From Eunapius fragilis (lineage: Eukaryota > Porifera > Demospongiae > Spongillida > Spongillidae): a stretch of 64,000 nucleotides of DNA. Below the pieces are notes generated by a model. That model made no database searches. It was not told the origin of the DNA and saw only the letters and a program-made list of their open reading frames with translations. The stretch spans positions 4,915,835 through 4,979,834 of the forward strand of contig OY811989.1 of NCBI GenBank assembly GCA_963681505.1. The letters are read 5' to 3'. This document shows positions 53,593-64,000 of the stretch, one piece after another; the first letter of the stretch is position 1; every line of letters begins with the position of its first letter. The position numbers and the translations under genes were made by a program.

Positions 53593-53916
53593 CCTAAATG
53601 TCCCGATGGTCGCACAGCAGGGCAGATGTACTACGACAATCAGTGCCTGAAAGCAGTGAACCAGTCCATTGGGAGATCCATCAGACACTCCAAGGATTAT
53701 GCCACCATTGTGCTGCTGGATGTGCGGTATGGCAAGCCAAGCATACACAAGAAGTTGCCTACATGGATAGGCAATGGTTTGATGGTGCATTCAACATTTG
53801 GTCCAGCCTTTGCAGCCATAAGAAAAGTATGTTTTGAAGGGGGGAGGAGAGAAGGGAGCACTTATCCGAGTGTATCTTTGTTCAACCAGTTCTTTACTGA
53901 CAAGAAGAAAAAGTGA
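47934..53916 (+). CDS. DDX11: DDX11/CHL1 iron-sulphur DNA helicase
   Basis: XPD-family 5'-3' DNA helicase used in sister-chromatid cohesion. Exons: 47934-48080, 48139-48415, 48474-48563, 48624-48721, 48788-48830, 48975-49082, 49157-49247, 49304-49419, 49558-49653, 49741-49893, 50358-50404, 50495-50574, about 50820-50971, 51029-51067, 51123-51165, 51740-51943, 52012-52127, 52264-52333, 52413-52516, 52665-52814, 52878-52946, 53085-53188, 53435-53519, 53593-53826, 53890-53916; about 914 residues. Motifs: Walker A SPTGT-GKTMS (split by intron 1), [11 protein letters not shown], four Fe-S cysteines (NLCIN, ERCLE, GRCPFY, ACPYYG), DEAH box [18 protein letters not shown]-type [26 protein letters not shown]. 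The exon 1/2 join is off by one base. The exon at 50820 has an uncertain acceptor. Confidence 0.93.
49893..50285. repeat. CCCATGTGAGCTGCACATGC plus poly-C array
   Basis: Seven or eight copies of a 50-60-bp unit, each with a long C run, starting at the DDX11 exon 10 donor: the first unit is the exon end and donor itself (GCCCATGTGAGC), so the splice donor is replicated through the intron. Confidence 0.9.
51160..51595. repeat. ACAGGAGGTGAGGGGGCCAT array
   Basis: About eleven copies of an approximately 37-bp unit that begins with the DDX11 exon 15 end and donor (GGAGGTGAGG), again multiplying a 5' splice site through the intron. Confidence 0.9.
53200..53395. repeat. 25-bp minisatellite GTGGTGTATTATATGGTGCT
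   Basis: Seven or eight copies in the DDX11 intron after the exon ending SDDLGR. Confidence 0.92.
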
Positions 53917-53984
53917 TGGCACAGTTGGCAAAGCTAAACAACTATTTGTGTTGTCATGCAATAGAGATAATATTAATCCAGTTA

Positions 53985-56900
53985 TTAATGTTGCTCAGTG
54001 GAAGGCGACATGCCGATGTTGAGGTCCTCCCCCTTCCCTGATTCAACATGCTGGTCACATGATGGTGGGCTCTGAACAGAACTATCTGAGCCCTCATCTG
54101 AAGAATCCTCTGTCTCTTCCTCTTCTGAGGACCCTGATGACTCTGAAGATGTGCTCTCTGAGTGGGAGGTAGAAATCTCTTCGATGAGACAGTTTGCTTG
54201 AGGAGGTTGTAGGGTCAGTCTTCTTGCCAACTCTGTTTCCAGGCCTTCTTCGGTTTGGTTTGCCTGTCCAACTAGGGAAGGTACGTTGTCTCCTAAGGGA
54301 GCCTCCTCCAGATCACCACTAGCTCTGTGAGGGTTGTTGTCAGAGGCATCCTGGTGTCCTTCTGACGTGCCCCGTAGCTCCTCCTCCTCCACAACCAGCC
54401 GTGCTGCCACCTCCAACTCTGCTAGGTCCCAGCTGAGTGATGATATGTCCAATGTCACCTGCAAATATCATCACCATATGTTATATTACTGGCTAAACTC
54501 ATAGATATATAGGGTATAACCTCATCCAACTCCACTGCAAGGCTCTGGATCTTCTTGGGGCTCGCCTTCTGGATCCAAATACAATAATCAGTAATGTACA
54601 GATCATTCATAACATAAAATGGTTCCGTCTGGTTGAGCGTCTGTCGTACAGATAGTAAACATTGGAGGAGTTTCCTGCGACCTACCCACACACACACACA
54701 CACACACACAAATGTTAAAAAAAGGCATCTTACAAATGCAAGCAATATCAATGTTAATAACCAGCAAAAAAAAAACCCTAACCCTAGCTACGAAAAGTAA
54801 CCATTACAAGTGGCCATCACACACTTCTTACCTAAGTGAAAGATATTTTTGACATCCTGCAAGACTGCCAAGGAGAGGTGCCAGTGTCTGAAGAGAGGGT
54901 AGCACAGTGATCGCCTCACACAGCTGTGAACCACCTCGTGGACGGAGCCCCTGAACACCTGTGGGGGCACGGTCATGAGGACAGACGATGAGCGGTAAGC
55001 CAACCTCCAACCACGACAAAGTTGAGCTGAGCTTGCAAATTGTCCAGGCAGATTCAACCTGTATAAGAAGATAAACAGCAAAGGAACATCAGTATGGAAG
55101 TGAGAGGATGGGGGAAGGGTAAATGCCAAGGACTCACGTTGGACTCTCCCTCTGTGGTACGATAATCATATGCAAAGGCAAACATAATGTCCACCAGTCC
55201 CAGGTAGAGCGAGTACTGAGTAGCCTTGTCAAGCAGGTGTGACAGAGATGGTCAAGGTGGTGGGTGGAGGGATTTTTTGGAGGGGGAAGGGGGGGGGGGG
55301 GGGCTGTGGAATGAATGCACTAAGGGTTATTACGGTCCAGGCAACAAAGTGACTAAAGACAGGCGGTCATGTTATCGAACAGAGCTGTAAAATATGTTAA
55401 ATTGCGTTTGAAGGATATATTCTTTATTGGGTAACTCTTTCATAAGGTCTCTTTCACCATTACTGAAGGGCACTGGTTCAAAGAAGGAAGTAACAATTGC
55501 AGGAAGTAACAATCGCACAAACAATTATTCACATCTTACCAATCATCTGGTCTGGTTCCACATCTCTATGGAAACAGAGAAGACTAGCAACTGTTTAGAG
55601 AATAAGGTAAGGTACCTTGGTGCTGTGGTCCTGCAAAGGTCCTGCCATCTGAGTGCCTCATTGTGCCAAGGGGGGACAACCTTGAGCAACGTCTTGATGT
55701 AATCATTATCCATGAGATCCGCACTGCCACAGAGAGACATATGTTCCCACCCCATGGCCACTGAAGTCTCAACCAGTCCCCCCCCCCCCAATCATCACCA
55801 GCACCTCCCCCCAATCATCACCAGCACCTCTCCCTCAATCATCACCAGCACCCCCAATCATCACCAGCACCTCCCCCAATCATCACCAGCACCTCCCCCA
55901 ATCATCACCAGCACCTCCTCAATCATCACCAGCACCTCCCCCAATCATCACCAGCACCTTCCCCAATCATCACCAGCACCTCCCCCAATCATCACCAGCA
56001 CCTCCCCAATCATCACCAGCACCTCCCCCAATCATCACCAGCACCTCCCCCAATCATCACCAGCACCTCCCCAATCATCACCAGCACCTCCCCCAATCAT
56101 CACCAGCACCTCCCCCAATCATCACCAGCACCTCCCCCAATCATCACCAGCACCTCCCCCAATCATCACCAGCACCTCCCCCAATCATCACCAGCACCTC
56201 CCCAATCATCACCAGCACCTCTCCCAATCATCACCAGCACCTCCCCAATCATCACCAGCACCTCCCCCAATCATCACCAGCACCTCCCCCAATCATCACC
56301 AGCACCTCCCCCAATCATCACCAGCACCTCCCCCAATCATCACCAGCACCTCCCTCAATCATCACCAGCACCCCCCCAATCATCACCAGCACCTCCCTCA
56401 ATCATCACCAGCACCTCTCCCCCTATCATCACCAGCACCTCCCCCCCAATCATTACCAGCACCTCCCCCCCCTCACCAACCCTTCGTACAGATAATGATC
56501 AGGATCAAAACTAGTTTCCTCATGGGCAATTCTGGCTATCCTCCTTTCATGAGCAGTCATGTGATCTGGATCACTACAGTCCACTATGCTAGGGACCTCC
56601 TCCTATGGTGGGGAGAAGGGTAAGGGCACATCAGAGGCTCTTCCAGTCCTCACCTGGAGCTTGGAGAACACACCATGATGGCGATTTGCAAAACCATATA
56701 CTGGTCCAGACAGGGTGGGACAGGCCTTAAAATAATAATAACAATAATAATAATGTGATTGTGCAGTCTCCCATATTGACCCCTCCCAACTGTCCCCACA
56801 TATATGGACCTGTTCCCACACATATGGACGTGACCCCACATATATGGACATGACCCCACATATATGGACATGAACCCACACATAAGAACCTGACCACAGG

Positions 56901-59900
56901 TTTGGCAAGGAGGGAACCACAGCAACTAGATTCATTAAGTGGTTGTAGACATTAAAGTCAGACTACACATGGAAAATAAAGCATTTCATAGGAGTTAGAC
57001 AAACTGCCAGTGTTCTTGGTCCTAATCCATCTTCACCACTAAACCACTTAAGGGCTCCTCCTTGCTCTAATTATTCACCATGCAAATGCTTTTGACCTTT
57101 TATTAACATACCACGCCATCTCTGCACCAATTCCTTTTTGTTGTGGTGATGGTGCAGTGACACCTGAAGGACCTGCACATTGCTAAACTTCAGCACTATT
57201 TGTATTTTTGTATTTCATATTGCACGTGTGCTCATGGACATGTATGGAGGTCACCCCCAGCATCTTGTGTGATGTGCAGGTCATCGTGATGGATCTCCAT
57301 GTAAGTCTGTCTACCTCACATGACACGTACAGTGGGTTAACATTTGTGCTTCCTGTTCTCAGCTTGTCACACTGTGGGCACACAACCTTGATTTTACATT
57401 ATCTCTGTATACGCAAATCATGACATGCACGCCCCTTCAGTACATATCACTTGTGAGAAGCATGTGAAAATTTCAATTCGCTTGGTGAGCATCATTTAGT
57501 GTTCTTAACTATGACTCGAATGATCTGGACACAAAGGTTAGCGCAAGTGATATGTACTGAAGGCTGCATGTAGTTCATGATTTGCATATACAGAGATAGT
57601 GTATATTCAAGCTTGTGGTGCCCCAACAACAATGTGACACATTGAGGACAGCAAGCACAGGTTAGTTACACATTAACATATCACACATCCTTGTCGCCTC
57701 CCCTTAGGTACAGTGGACCCGCATAGTCAACACCTGTAATGATGTGAGGTAGACAGACTTACATGCAGATCCATCACGATGACCTGCACATCACACAAGA
57801 TGCTGGGGGTGACCTCCATACATGTCCATGAGCACACATGCAATATGAAATACAAAAATACGCTAAAGTTTAGCAATGTGCAGGTCTTTCAGGTGTCACT
57901 GCATCATCACCACAACAGACTCGCATGGGTGTGAAGAAAGGCAAAAAGGAATTTGTGCTTTTAACCTATAAGTGAGAGGGTTAAATTGTCGAAAGCAGAT
58001 TACACTCATTTTAGGGCATTTACACTTCTCATTTCAAAGTTTTTAAGGTACGTTGTTGATGGCTGTTTTACCACAGAGCCTACTTACACTCAACCCCACC
58101 AAATGTTGTGTTTTCAACTGACTTCAGCGCTCAGTTTAGAATAACTAATCACATAGGCACAGCAAAGCCGTTTGAACTACTTTAAAAGGAAATAAATGGT
58201 ATCCAACATGATTTCAGTAATAGCTACTCCAGAAGCCATTAATTTTTACGAGATGCACTTGTTTAAACAAAAGTGCATCACTTTTTATGGGGACGTAAGT
58301 GGAAGCCTGGTATAGCTGTACTTTACCGAACAAGATACACTAGTGTTCCTTTGCTGTAGCGAAAGATGAGTCCCAACCACTCTTCGTGATGCCATTTTTA
58401 ACATCAACTGTTGAGTCAAAGTTAGGTGAAGACTGACAGGAATGGCCAGTTTAACTCACTTAGAGATGATTAAATTTGCATTATTCATTTGTTTTGTTAA
58501 TAAAAAGGTCAAATGCTGCACCACCACATTCACATGGTGAACTAATTAAGGCATGGAGAGGTGAAGATGGTTAACTCCCTATGAATATACTTTATTTTTC
58601 CACTATTGGGGAATGTAATCAGTTGCAGTTGTCCACTGTAGGTAAGATTTGCATGGCATTGCAAAGATAAGGCTAGAACAACAGAATTAACTGTTGCTGG
58701 GTTCCCTCCTAGTGACCTGACCCCACACATATGGACCTGACCCCCACACATAAGGACATGACCCCACACATAAGGACATGACCCCACACATAAGGACATG
58801 ACCCCCCCCCCCACAGAAGGACCTGACACCCCCCCCCCCCCACAGAAGAACCTTACCCCCCCCCCCCCACAGAAAAACCTGACCCCCACACAGAACCTGA
58901 CCCCACACATATGACCTGACCCCACACATAAGGACCTGACCCCACATAAGGACCTGACCCCACACATAAGGACCTGACCCCCCACACAGGACCTGACCCC
59001 CACACATAAGGACCTGACCCCATACATAAGAACCTGACCCCCCCCACAGAAGAACCTGACCCCCCACACTTATATAAGCACCTGACCCCACACATAAGGA
59101 CCTGACCCCATATATGGACCTGACCCCACACATAAGGACCTGACCCCATATATGGACCTGACCCCACACATAAGGACCTGACCCCCCCACAGAAGAACCT
59201 GACCCCATATATGGACCTGACCCCACACATAAGCACCTGACCCCACACATAAGCACCTGACCCCACACATAAGGACCTGACCCCACATAAGGACCTGACC
59301 CCACATAAGGACCTGACCCCACATAAGGACCTGACCCCACATAAGGACCTGATCCCACACATAAGGACCTGACCCCACACATAAGGACCTGACCCCACAC
59401 ATAAGCACCTGACCCCACACGTAAGGACCTGACCCCCCACACAGGACCTGACCCCCACACATAAGGACCTGACCCCATACATAAGAACCTGACCCCCCCA
59501 CAGAAGAACCTGACCCCCCACACTTATATAAGCACCTGACCCCACACATAAGGACCTGACCCCATATATGGACCTGACCCCACACATAAGGACCTGACCC
59601 CATATATGGACCTGACCCCACACATAAGGACCTGACCCCCCCACAGAAGAACCTGACCCCATATATGGACCTGACCCCACACATAAGCACCTGACCCCAC
59701 ACATAAGCACCTGACCCCACACGTAAGGACCTGACCCCACATAAGGACCTGACCCCACATAAGGACCTGACCCCACACATAAGGACCTGACCCCACACAT
59801 AAGCACCTGACCCCACACATAAGGACCTGACCCCACACATAAGCACCTGACCCCACACATAAGGACCTGACCCCACACATAAGGACCTGACCCCACACAT

Positions 59901-61600
59901 AAGGACCTGACCCCACATAAGGACCTGACCCCACATAAGGACCTGACCCCACACATAAGGACCTGACCCCACACATAAGGACCTGACCCCACAATCACGA
60001 TATAGGCCAAACCTTTCACATGCAATACATTCATTAGGCAGTTCAGCCTACACACATCTCATCTCCCACCTGTAATCTCTACCCAACACACATAGAAATG
60101 AGCTTTGGAAACCAACATGACAGTCCCTGTGTAGGGGAAGACGAGGGAGGGGGAGGAGTGGAGGGGGAGGGGGAGGGGGAGGAGGAGAAGGTTGAAAGGT
60201 ATGTATACACACATCAGTGGCTGTATCAACGGGAAATGTTTCAGAGAAATCTGGTCTGGTGAGTGGGAGCTACTGATGCTAATAGCAACGTACAAAGGTG
60301 TACAAATTAGATCAGGGTTGTTTTGGGCTTGTTTGTAGCACTATACCCACAAACAGAACAGGTGGCAGCAACAACAACACACAGATTATGGAGAAGACTC
60401 ACAAGTCAAATCAGTCATATTATCTCCTGCATCCATCCCCATCAGTAGTTATGTTTCTACTTACTTGCCTGAATTAGTAGTTGACTATTTCATTTATCGA
60501 GCAATTTTCCTGTGTCCCATTTGCTAATTTCCCATAGGTATTTGAACACTGTCAGGGGGTGGGGGGAGTGGGGGGAGTGGGGAATGTGTTTACTGAAGGT
60601 GTCTGGATTTCCCAAGCCATGTATTGGAATTGTCACATGTAAAGTTTACACAGCCCGCAACAATGAACTGACCAATCCTTTGGCAAGCCATTACACAGTT
60701 TTTTTTTTCTTTCTGTTGACAAGCTATACAGGTTTATTAATAATGCATAGAAGATGAGAAGCCATAGCAGTAGCCAATACTGACATCCATATAGCACAAT
60801 TTACGCTAATTCTCAGGTACCTCTTTGTCATCAGCTGGTAGCTCTTGGTCCATCTCCCAGTCCAAGGTATCTTCATCTGAAGGTGCTGCTTCGGCAGAAC
60901 CATCTGCTGCTATGGTAACAGTGAAAGTCAACATCAACATGGCTGATTGTAACTTACTATCAACAGCCTCAATTAGCGGCACCTTGATGTGTGGAGAGTG
61001 GCCACGTTTCCCTAGCAACATGGTGAGCATCTGAAGATCTTTGAAATGCTCGCCAGTGTTTAGCTTGGGAACATGTACAGACATTGTTCCTAGCAAATAA
61101 GGTCCATATAGTGAAGAATGAATGATACTCACAACGGGAGTGTATTTCAAAGGGCAGTAGACCACGTGATGGACAGATTTCTACAAACCTGAATCACAGT
61201 CATAGGTGGCCTTCTCTCTGCCATCTTCTGTAACCTCTCCAGGCAATGTAAGCCTGTATATATGGGTGTACGTGTGTGTATGTACGTGTGTGTGGACGTG
61301 CCGCGCGCGCACACACACATATGCGAAGTACGGGTGTGGACACGTACACTGGTTAATGGCGATGCGACCATAATGCTTCAAAAAAGATGGCAACCTCAAA
61401 AAGTATGGCTTGCAGTAAAACTTGAAGCAGCTTCCACCAATATCAAATTCCGCTTCCGATATCTGCAGTGTACATCAATCATGCGTGGTGCGGGGGTGTT
61501 GTGCTCGCGAAGCGTAAAAACATGCCTTAGCGTACGGCACGCGGATATGCAGGATGATAAAGTGTTCGTCCTGGTCTATCTCGAATGAAGGAGTGAGCAT
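53985..61600 (-). CDS. SHQ1: SHQ1, H/ACA ribonucleoprotein assembly factor
   Basis: Chaperone of dyskerin before H/ACA RNP assembly. Fifteen in-phase exons: 61526-61600, 61395-61462, 61189-61253, 60958-61089, 60821-60909, 56654-56725, 56481-56602, 55616-55723, 55540-55565, 55419-55472, 55138-55238, 55005-55058, 54832-54958, 54521-54681, 53985-54458; 575 residues (human 577). N-terminal CS domain: MLTPSFEIDQDEHFIILHIR, FKFYCKPYFLRLTLPG. SHQ1 core: YGFANRHHGVFSKLQ, FDPDHYLYEG, YLLDKATQYSLYLGLVDIMF, NVESAWTICKLSSTLSWLE, RSLCYPLFRHW, VMNDLYITDYCIWIQKA. The tail is Ser/Glu-rich. Intron 1 is GC-AG, intron 10 is AT-AC, intron 12 is 46 nt, and intron 5 (56726-60820) holds a palindromic element and satellites. 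Confidence 0.95.
54959..55004 (-). other. 46-nt intron in SHQ1
   Basis: Between GAG|GTTGGC and CCCCCACAG|GTG. Removal joins STLSWLE to VFRGSVHEVV; retention shifts the frame because 46 is not a multiple of three. Confidence 0.8.
55239..55418 (-). other. U12-type AT-AC intron in SHQ1
   Basis: 5' end ATATCCTTCAAA, branch-site match ACCTTGACC, adenosine 13 nt from the 3' terminal AC (CTGTCAC). Splicing joins GAA T to AC CTG CTT, reading NKEYLLDKATQY, which aligns without gap to the NKSYLLDK region of vertebrate SHQ1. No GT-AG pair gives this frame. Confidence 0.92.
55780..56475. repeat. 23-bp minisatellite AATCATCACCAGCACCTCCC
   Basis: About 30 copies in the SHQ1 intron between exons 55616-55723 and 56481-56602; unit length varies only in a C run. 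Confidence 0.95.
57124..57958. mobile_element. Long palindromic (fold-back) element in SHQ1 intron 5
   Basis: Left arm about 57124-57330 and right arm about 57735-57958 are near-perfect reverse complements over roughly 200 bp (for example GAGGTCACCCCCAGCATCTT against its complement near 57800). Inner segments (57390-57450 and 57545-57605) are also complementary, so most of the 835 bp could form one hairpin. One arm has a 25-bp insertion near 57920. No open frame. Confidence 0.75.
58715..59995. repeat. 20-bp satellite ACCTGACCCCACACATAAGG, about 60 copies
   Basis: 1.3-kb array with higher-order structure: a segment near 58985-59240 recurs near 59450-59700, including the same atatatgg and ttatataagcac variants. 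In SHQ1 intron 5; related short arrays appear at 56780-56900. Confidence 0.95.
61463..61525 (-). other. GC-AG intron 1 of SHQ1
   Basis: Donor GCTAAG|GCATGT, acceptor ACACTGCAG, 63 nt. It joins VPYAK to ISEAEFD in phase 0. The nearest GT donor gives a stop codon. Confidence 0.85.
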
Positions 61601-61954
61601 CGTCCCTCGTGGTGGACAATAGTTTGATAATATTAATATTAATAGACGCTCCTCCCACGGCCGTTATATTAAATGAAGCGGTTCCATTGGAATTGCTGAA
61701 ACTGTGTGTACAATTCTATTGCGTCGGTAATTCTGATCGAAAATGGAATGTATGCCAAAAGATGTTTTTTATCACTACATTCGCACATGTAAATACACTG
61801 CGCTAGCATCTAGTCTCTGGGGACGAGATCTTGCTATTGCGAAATATAATACACAACTTAAAGTTTACGTCTGATACAGGCACGGGTAATTTATTCTACA
61901 ATACGGTACATTATCGACATCATATGAAATAATATAGTTGTCACATTAAACGTG
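61601..61954. promoter_or_regulatory. Bidirectional SHQ1/MAGT1 promoter
   Basis: 354 bp between divergent starts; no TATA box recognised and no repeat array. Confidence 0.5.
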
Positions 61955-63621
61955 ATGGTTCAATCCACGTGGACCAGTAGGTTGGTCGTTGTGGCGCTCC
62001 TACTTGCAACTGTTGTTCTTTGTAGTGCTGACAAGAATGCCAAGGTGGGTCCTGCGCTGAAACACAGTTCTATTTAAAGCCCTGCTGTCTACACTAGGCG
62101 ACTGCTACCAAACTTGAATCCAAAGTAGCGCAGCTGTTGGACTGGAACCTTAGGCGTTCCATTATCAGCCTCTCTTCAGAAAAGTTCGCCGAATACGTCC
62201 GCAACAAACCTAGAAATTATTCGGTGATAGCGATGCTCACAGCATTGAGGCCCAACCGTCAGTGCTCGGTGTGCAAGTAAGTACACGGGTTGCGGGCTTT
62301 CTACTTCCATGGTCTATTTTTGGTTCCGTCATTAATGTATGTCTAAAAAGAGGCCTACTGTGTGAGTGCACACTTGTCAATGTATGTACGGACGTGGGTA
62401 TGAACATGCAGATGTAATTTACAGCTCATGTTTACACATCATGCTGTTTCAGTTTCAAGTTTGTTTGTGTCTCTCCCTCTTTGGTGCACAAACCCTGCTT
62501 TTCAGGGAAGCATATGATGAGTACAAGATTCTGGCTGATTCTTGGCGTTATTCCCAAGACTACTCATCTTCCTTGTTCTTTGTGATGGTGGATATCGACG
62601 AGGATGGTGTTGATGTGTTCCAACAGGTAACAGCGGTATTTGGAGTAGCATCCAGGCAAGGGGGGGGGGAGGGAGAGAGTGTGCATTGGGAGGCATATTT
62701 GATTGCATGCAGTGGGTGGGTAGCAACATGGAGAGTTCGTTTGTGGTTTGTTGTTCCATGGGAATGGTGTGTGTATCTGTGTTTGATGTTATGAGAACCA
62801 GACTTGGTTGCTTTTCATGACAGCTTCAGTTGAACTCTGCACCCACTTATTTCCACTTCCCATCTGGGAAGTCCAGGAAGGAGGATAAGTATGATGTCAG
62901 CAGGTAGGTGGTGTGGGGGTAAGGGATTGAGTGAGGGGGTGAGGGGAGGGGGGAGTTGAAGTACAGGAGGTATAGACAGTGTTCCAGTTCAGCTTACCTC
63001 CCTGGTCCAGGAATGGCTATGGGGCAGATGCTCTGGCCAAATGGATTGCTGAGAGGACTTCAGTGCAGGTATGGTATGGGGATCAAAGAAGGTCGCCTCT
63101 TTTCCTCACCCTTCATTCTCTCGCCCCCAAATAGATACAGGTCATGAGGCCACCCAACTACCTACTGCTGGCTATTTGGATACCAGCTGTTCTGATTGGT
63201 ACTCTCTTTGTGTATCTGAAGAGGGAGAATTTGCACAAGTTCCGTGATTCTAGATACTGGGCAGTTGCAGCCATTGTATGGAGAGTTGTCATTGGTCAGT
63301 TTGGTAGATGGTGACCCTGTTTTGCTGGTTTGCAGATCTGGATTCTGGCCATGATCTCTGGCCAGATGTGGAACCACATTCGCGGGCCTCCCTTTGCACA
63401 TCGCACTGCCCAGGGTGACACGGTCAGTACGGCTTTGAGTAGTGTGTGGGTGTGGGTGGGTAGGGCATATGGGGTGGGTGTATGTGTATGGGTGTGGCTA
63501 GCCTCATGCCGTCTTTCTCTGTAGGGGTACTTCAGTGGAACAAGCCAGTACCAGTTCATAGCTGAGACCTATGTCATCTTCGTGCTCTGTATCCTTGTGA
63601 TGGCATACGGTTCAATGTTGG

Positions 63622-63653
<32 letters not shown>

Positions 63654-63975
63654 CTTGTGTTCCTTAGCCTGGCTATCTCAGATGGAGCCATTACAGTGGG
63701 GTTTGTCTTGATGAATGAGCGATTTGCCTTCTTTGATGAAGTGGGAGTCAGTAAAGGTGTGTGTCTAACAGAGAGAGTGAGACATGGAGGTGACATGAGC
63801 TTTATTCATCAGTGACACCGATTATTGGATTGGCCATGGTTGTTATTGTGTTCGGGTATCTGCTTTCGATATTCAGGATGAAGTATGGTGGTTACCCATA
63901 CAGGTTTGAAAGATGCGGTTATTATTCTAGTTATTGGTATTATGTTTGTGTTTCCTTAGTTTTTTGTTTAGGTGA
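61955..63975 (+). CDS. MAGT1: MAGT1/TUSC3 (OST3) oligosaccharyltransferase subunit
   Basis: ER membrane thiol-disulphide oxidoreductase subunit of oligosaccharyltransferase. Exons 61955-62044, 62098-62276, 62506-62626, 62824-62903, 63011-63068, 63135-63275, 63336-63422, 63525-63588, 63682-63756, 63813-63903, 63960-63975; 333 residues (human MAGT1 335). Signal peptide [16 protein letters not shown], thioredoxin-like domain with the active-site [20 protein letters not shown], then four membrane segments with [16 protein letters not shown], and the C-terminal PYSF block. The terminal 16-bp exon gives the stop. Intron 8 is U12-type. The start of exon 6 could be six bases later. Confidence 0.95.
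63589..63681 (+). other. U12-type GT-AG intron in MAGT1
   Basis: 5' site GTATCCTTGTG, a full core match to the minor-spliceosome donor. Branch-like TTCCTTAGC lies 15 nt from the TCTCAG acceptor. Splicing here gives [16 protein letters not shown], the same length as the family block AETHIVLLFNGGVTLG. A downstream GT (63610) would insert seven extra residues. Confidence 0.8.
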
Positions 63976-64000
63976 GAAGCGGTCAGGAACATTTGTCGTA
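63976..64000. other. MAGT1 3' flank at window end
   Basis: 25 bp after the stop codon; nothing further can be said. Confidence 0.5.

Noticed and set aside
54772-54790. Telomere-like AACCCTAACCCTA
   Set aside because: Two copies only, inside an SHQ1 intron; too short to mean a telomere or fusion.
55407-55418. Reading SHQ1 exon 10 on through ATC CTT CAA to a GT further down
   Set aside because: It gives EYILQTQF with no family match and no in-frame acceptor, whereas the AT-AC boundary restores EYLLDK.
58542-60055. Minus-strand Cys/Gly/Val-rich frames up to 400 codons
   Set aside because: 20-bp satellite in an SHQ1 intron; no splice model or family.
63589-63609. Ordinary donor at 63610 for MAGT1 exon 8
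   Set aside because: It adds seven residues absent from the family, while the U12 donor at 63589 gives a gap-free alignment.

Overview
Eukaryotic, intron-dense nuclear DNA from an animal, most likely an early-branching one such as a sponge. The animal assignment rests on the gene set (an ARAP-type SAM/PH/ArfGAP/RhoGAP/RA protein, MICU, SHQ1, PAK1IP1, TMEM165, MAGT1/OST3) together with a histone H4 that carries the metazoan 3' stem-loop. The sponge guess rests on small introns (down to 46 nt) and tight gene packing and is not proven. All gene models were assembled by hand from splice signals, reading phase and remembered family sequence. No search was run. Almost every exon chain closes in phase.

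Layout: (1) 172-598, two small inverted-repeat elements. (2) 623-3467 minus, MICU-family mitochondrial calcium-uptake regulator, 3' end outside the window. (3) 3533-5452 plus, TMEM165/GDT1 Golgi ion transporter, head to head with MICU. (4) 5843-7101 minus, MARCH-type RING-CH ubiquitin ligase, 5' exon not found. (5) 7581-11361 minus, seven-pass membrane protein resembling the plant TOM1/THH1 family. (6) 11362-13441, intergenic with a 34-bp satellite. (7) 13442-35334 minus, a 42-exon ARAP gene with a 3.36-kb first exon. (8) 36073-38815 plus, PAK1IP1/Mak11 WD-repeat ribosome-biogenesis protein. (9) 39.2-44.0 kb, a transposon graveyard (hAT-like MITE, retroelement remnant, Merlin-like element). 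(10) 44140-44451 minus, histone H4. (11) 45140-47812 minus, phosphoglycerate kinase. (12) 47934-53916 plus, DDX11/CHL1 helicase. (13) 53985-61600 minus, SHQ1. (14) 61955-63975 plus, MAGT1/TUSC3 (OST3) subunit.

Four gene pairs are head to head (MICU/TMEM165, ARAP/PAK1IP1, PGK/DDX11, SHQ1/MAGT1), with 65 to about 740 bp between start codons, and DDX11/SHQ1 are tail to tail 68 bp apart. Introns are crowded with micro- and minisatellites (19-38 bp units), and most long open frames over these arrays are artefacts.

The most interesting observation concerns splicing. Three introns in three unrelated genes carry U12 (minor spliceosome) signatures: AT-AC introns in MICU and SHQ1 and a GTATCCTT intron in MAGT1. 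In each case the U12 boundaries give the reading frame that matches the protein family. In addition, four introns use GC donors (two in PAK1IP1, one in PGK, one in SHQ1).
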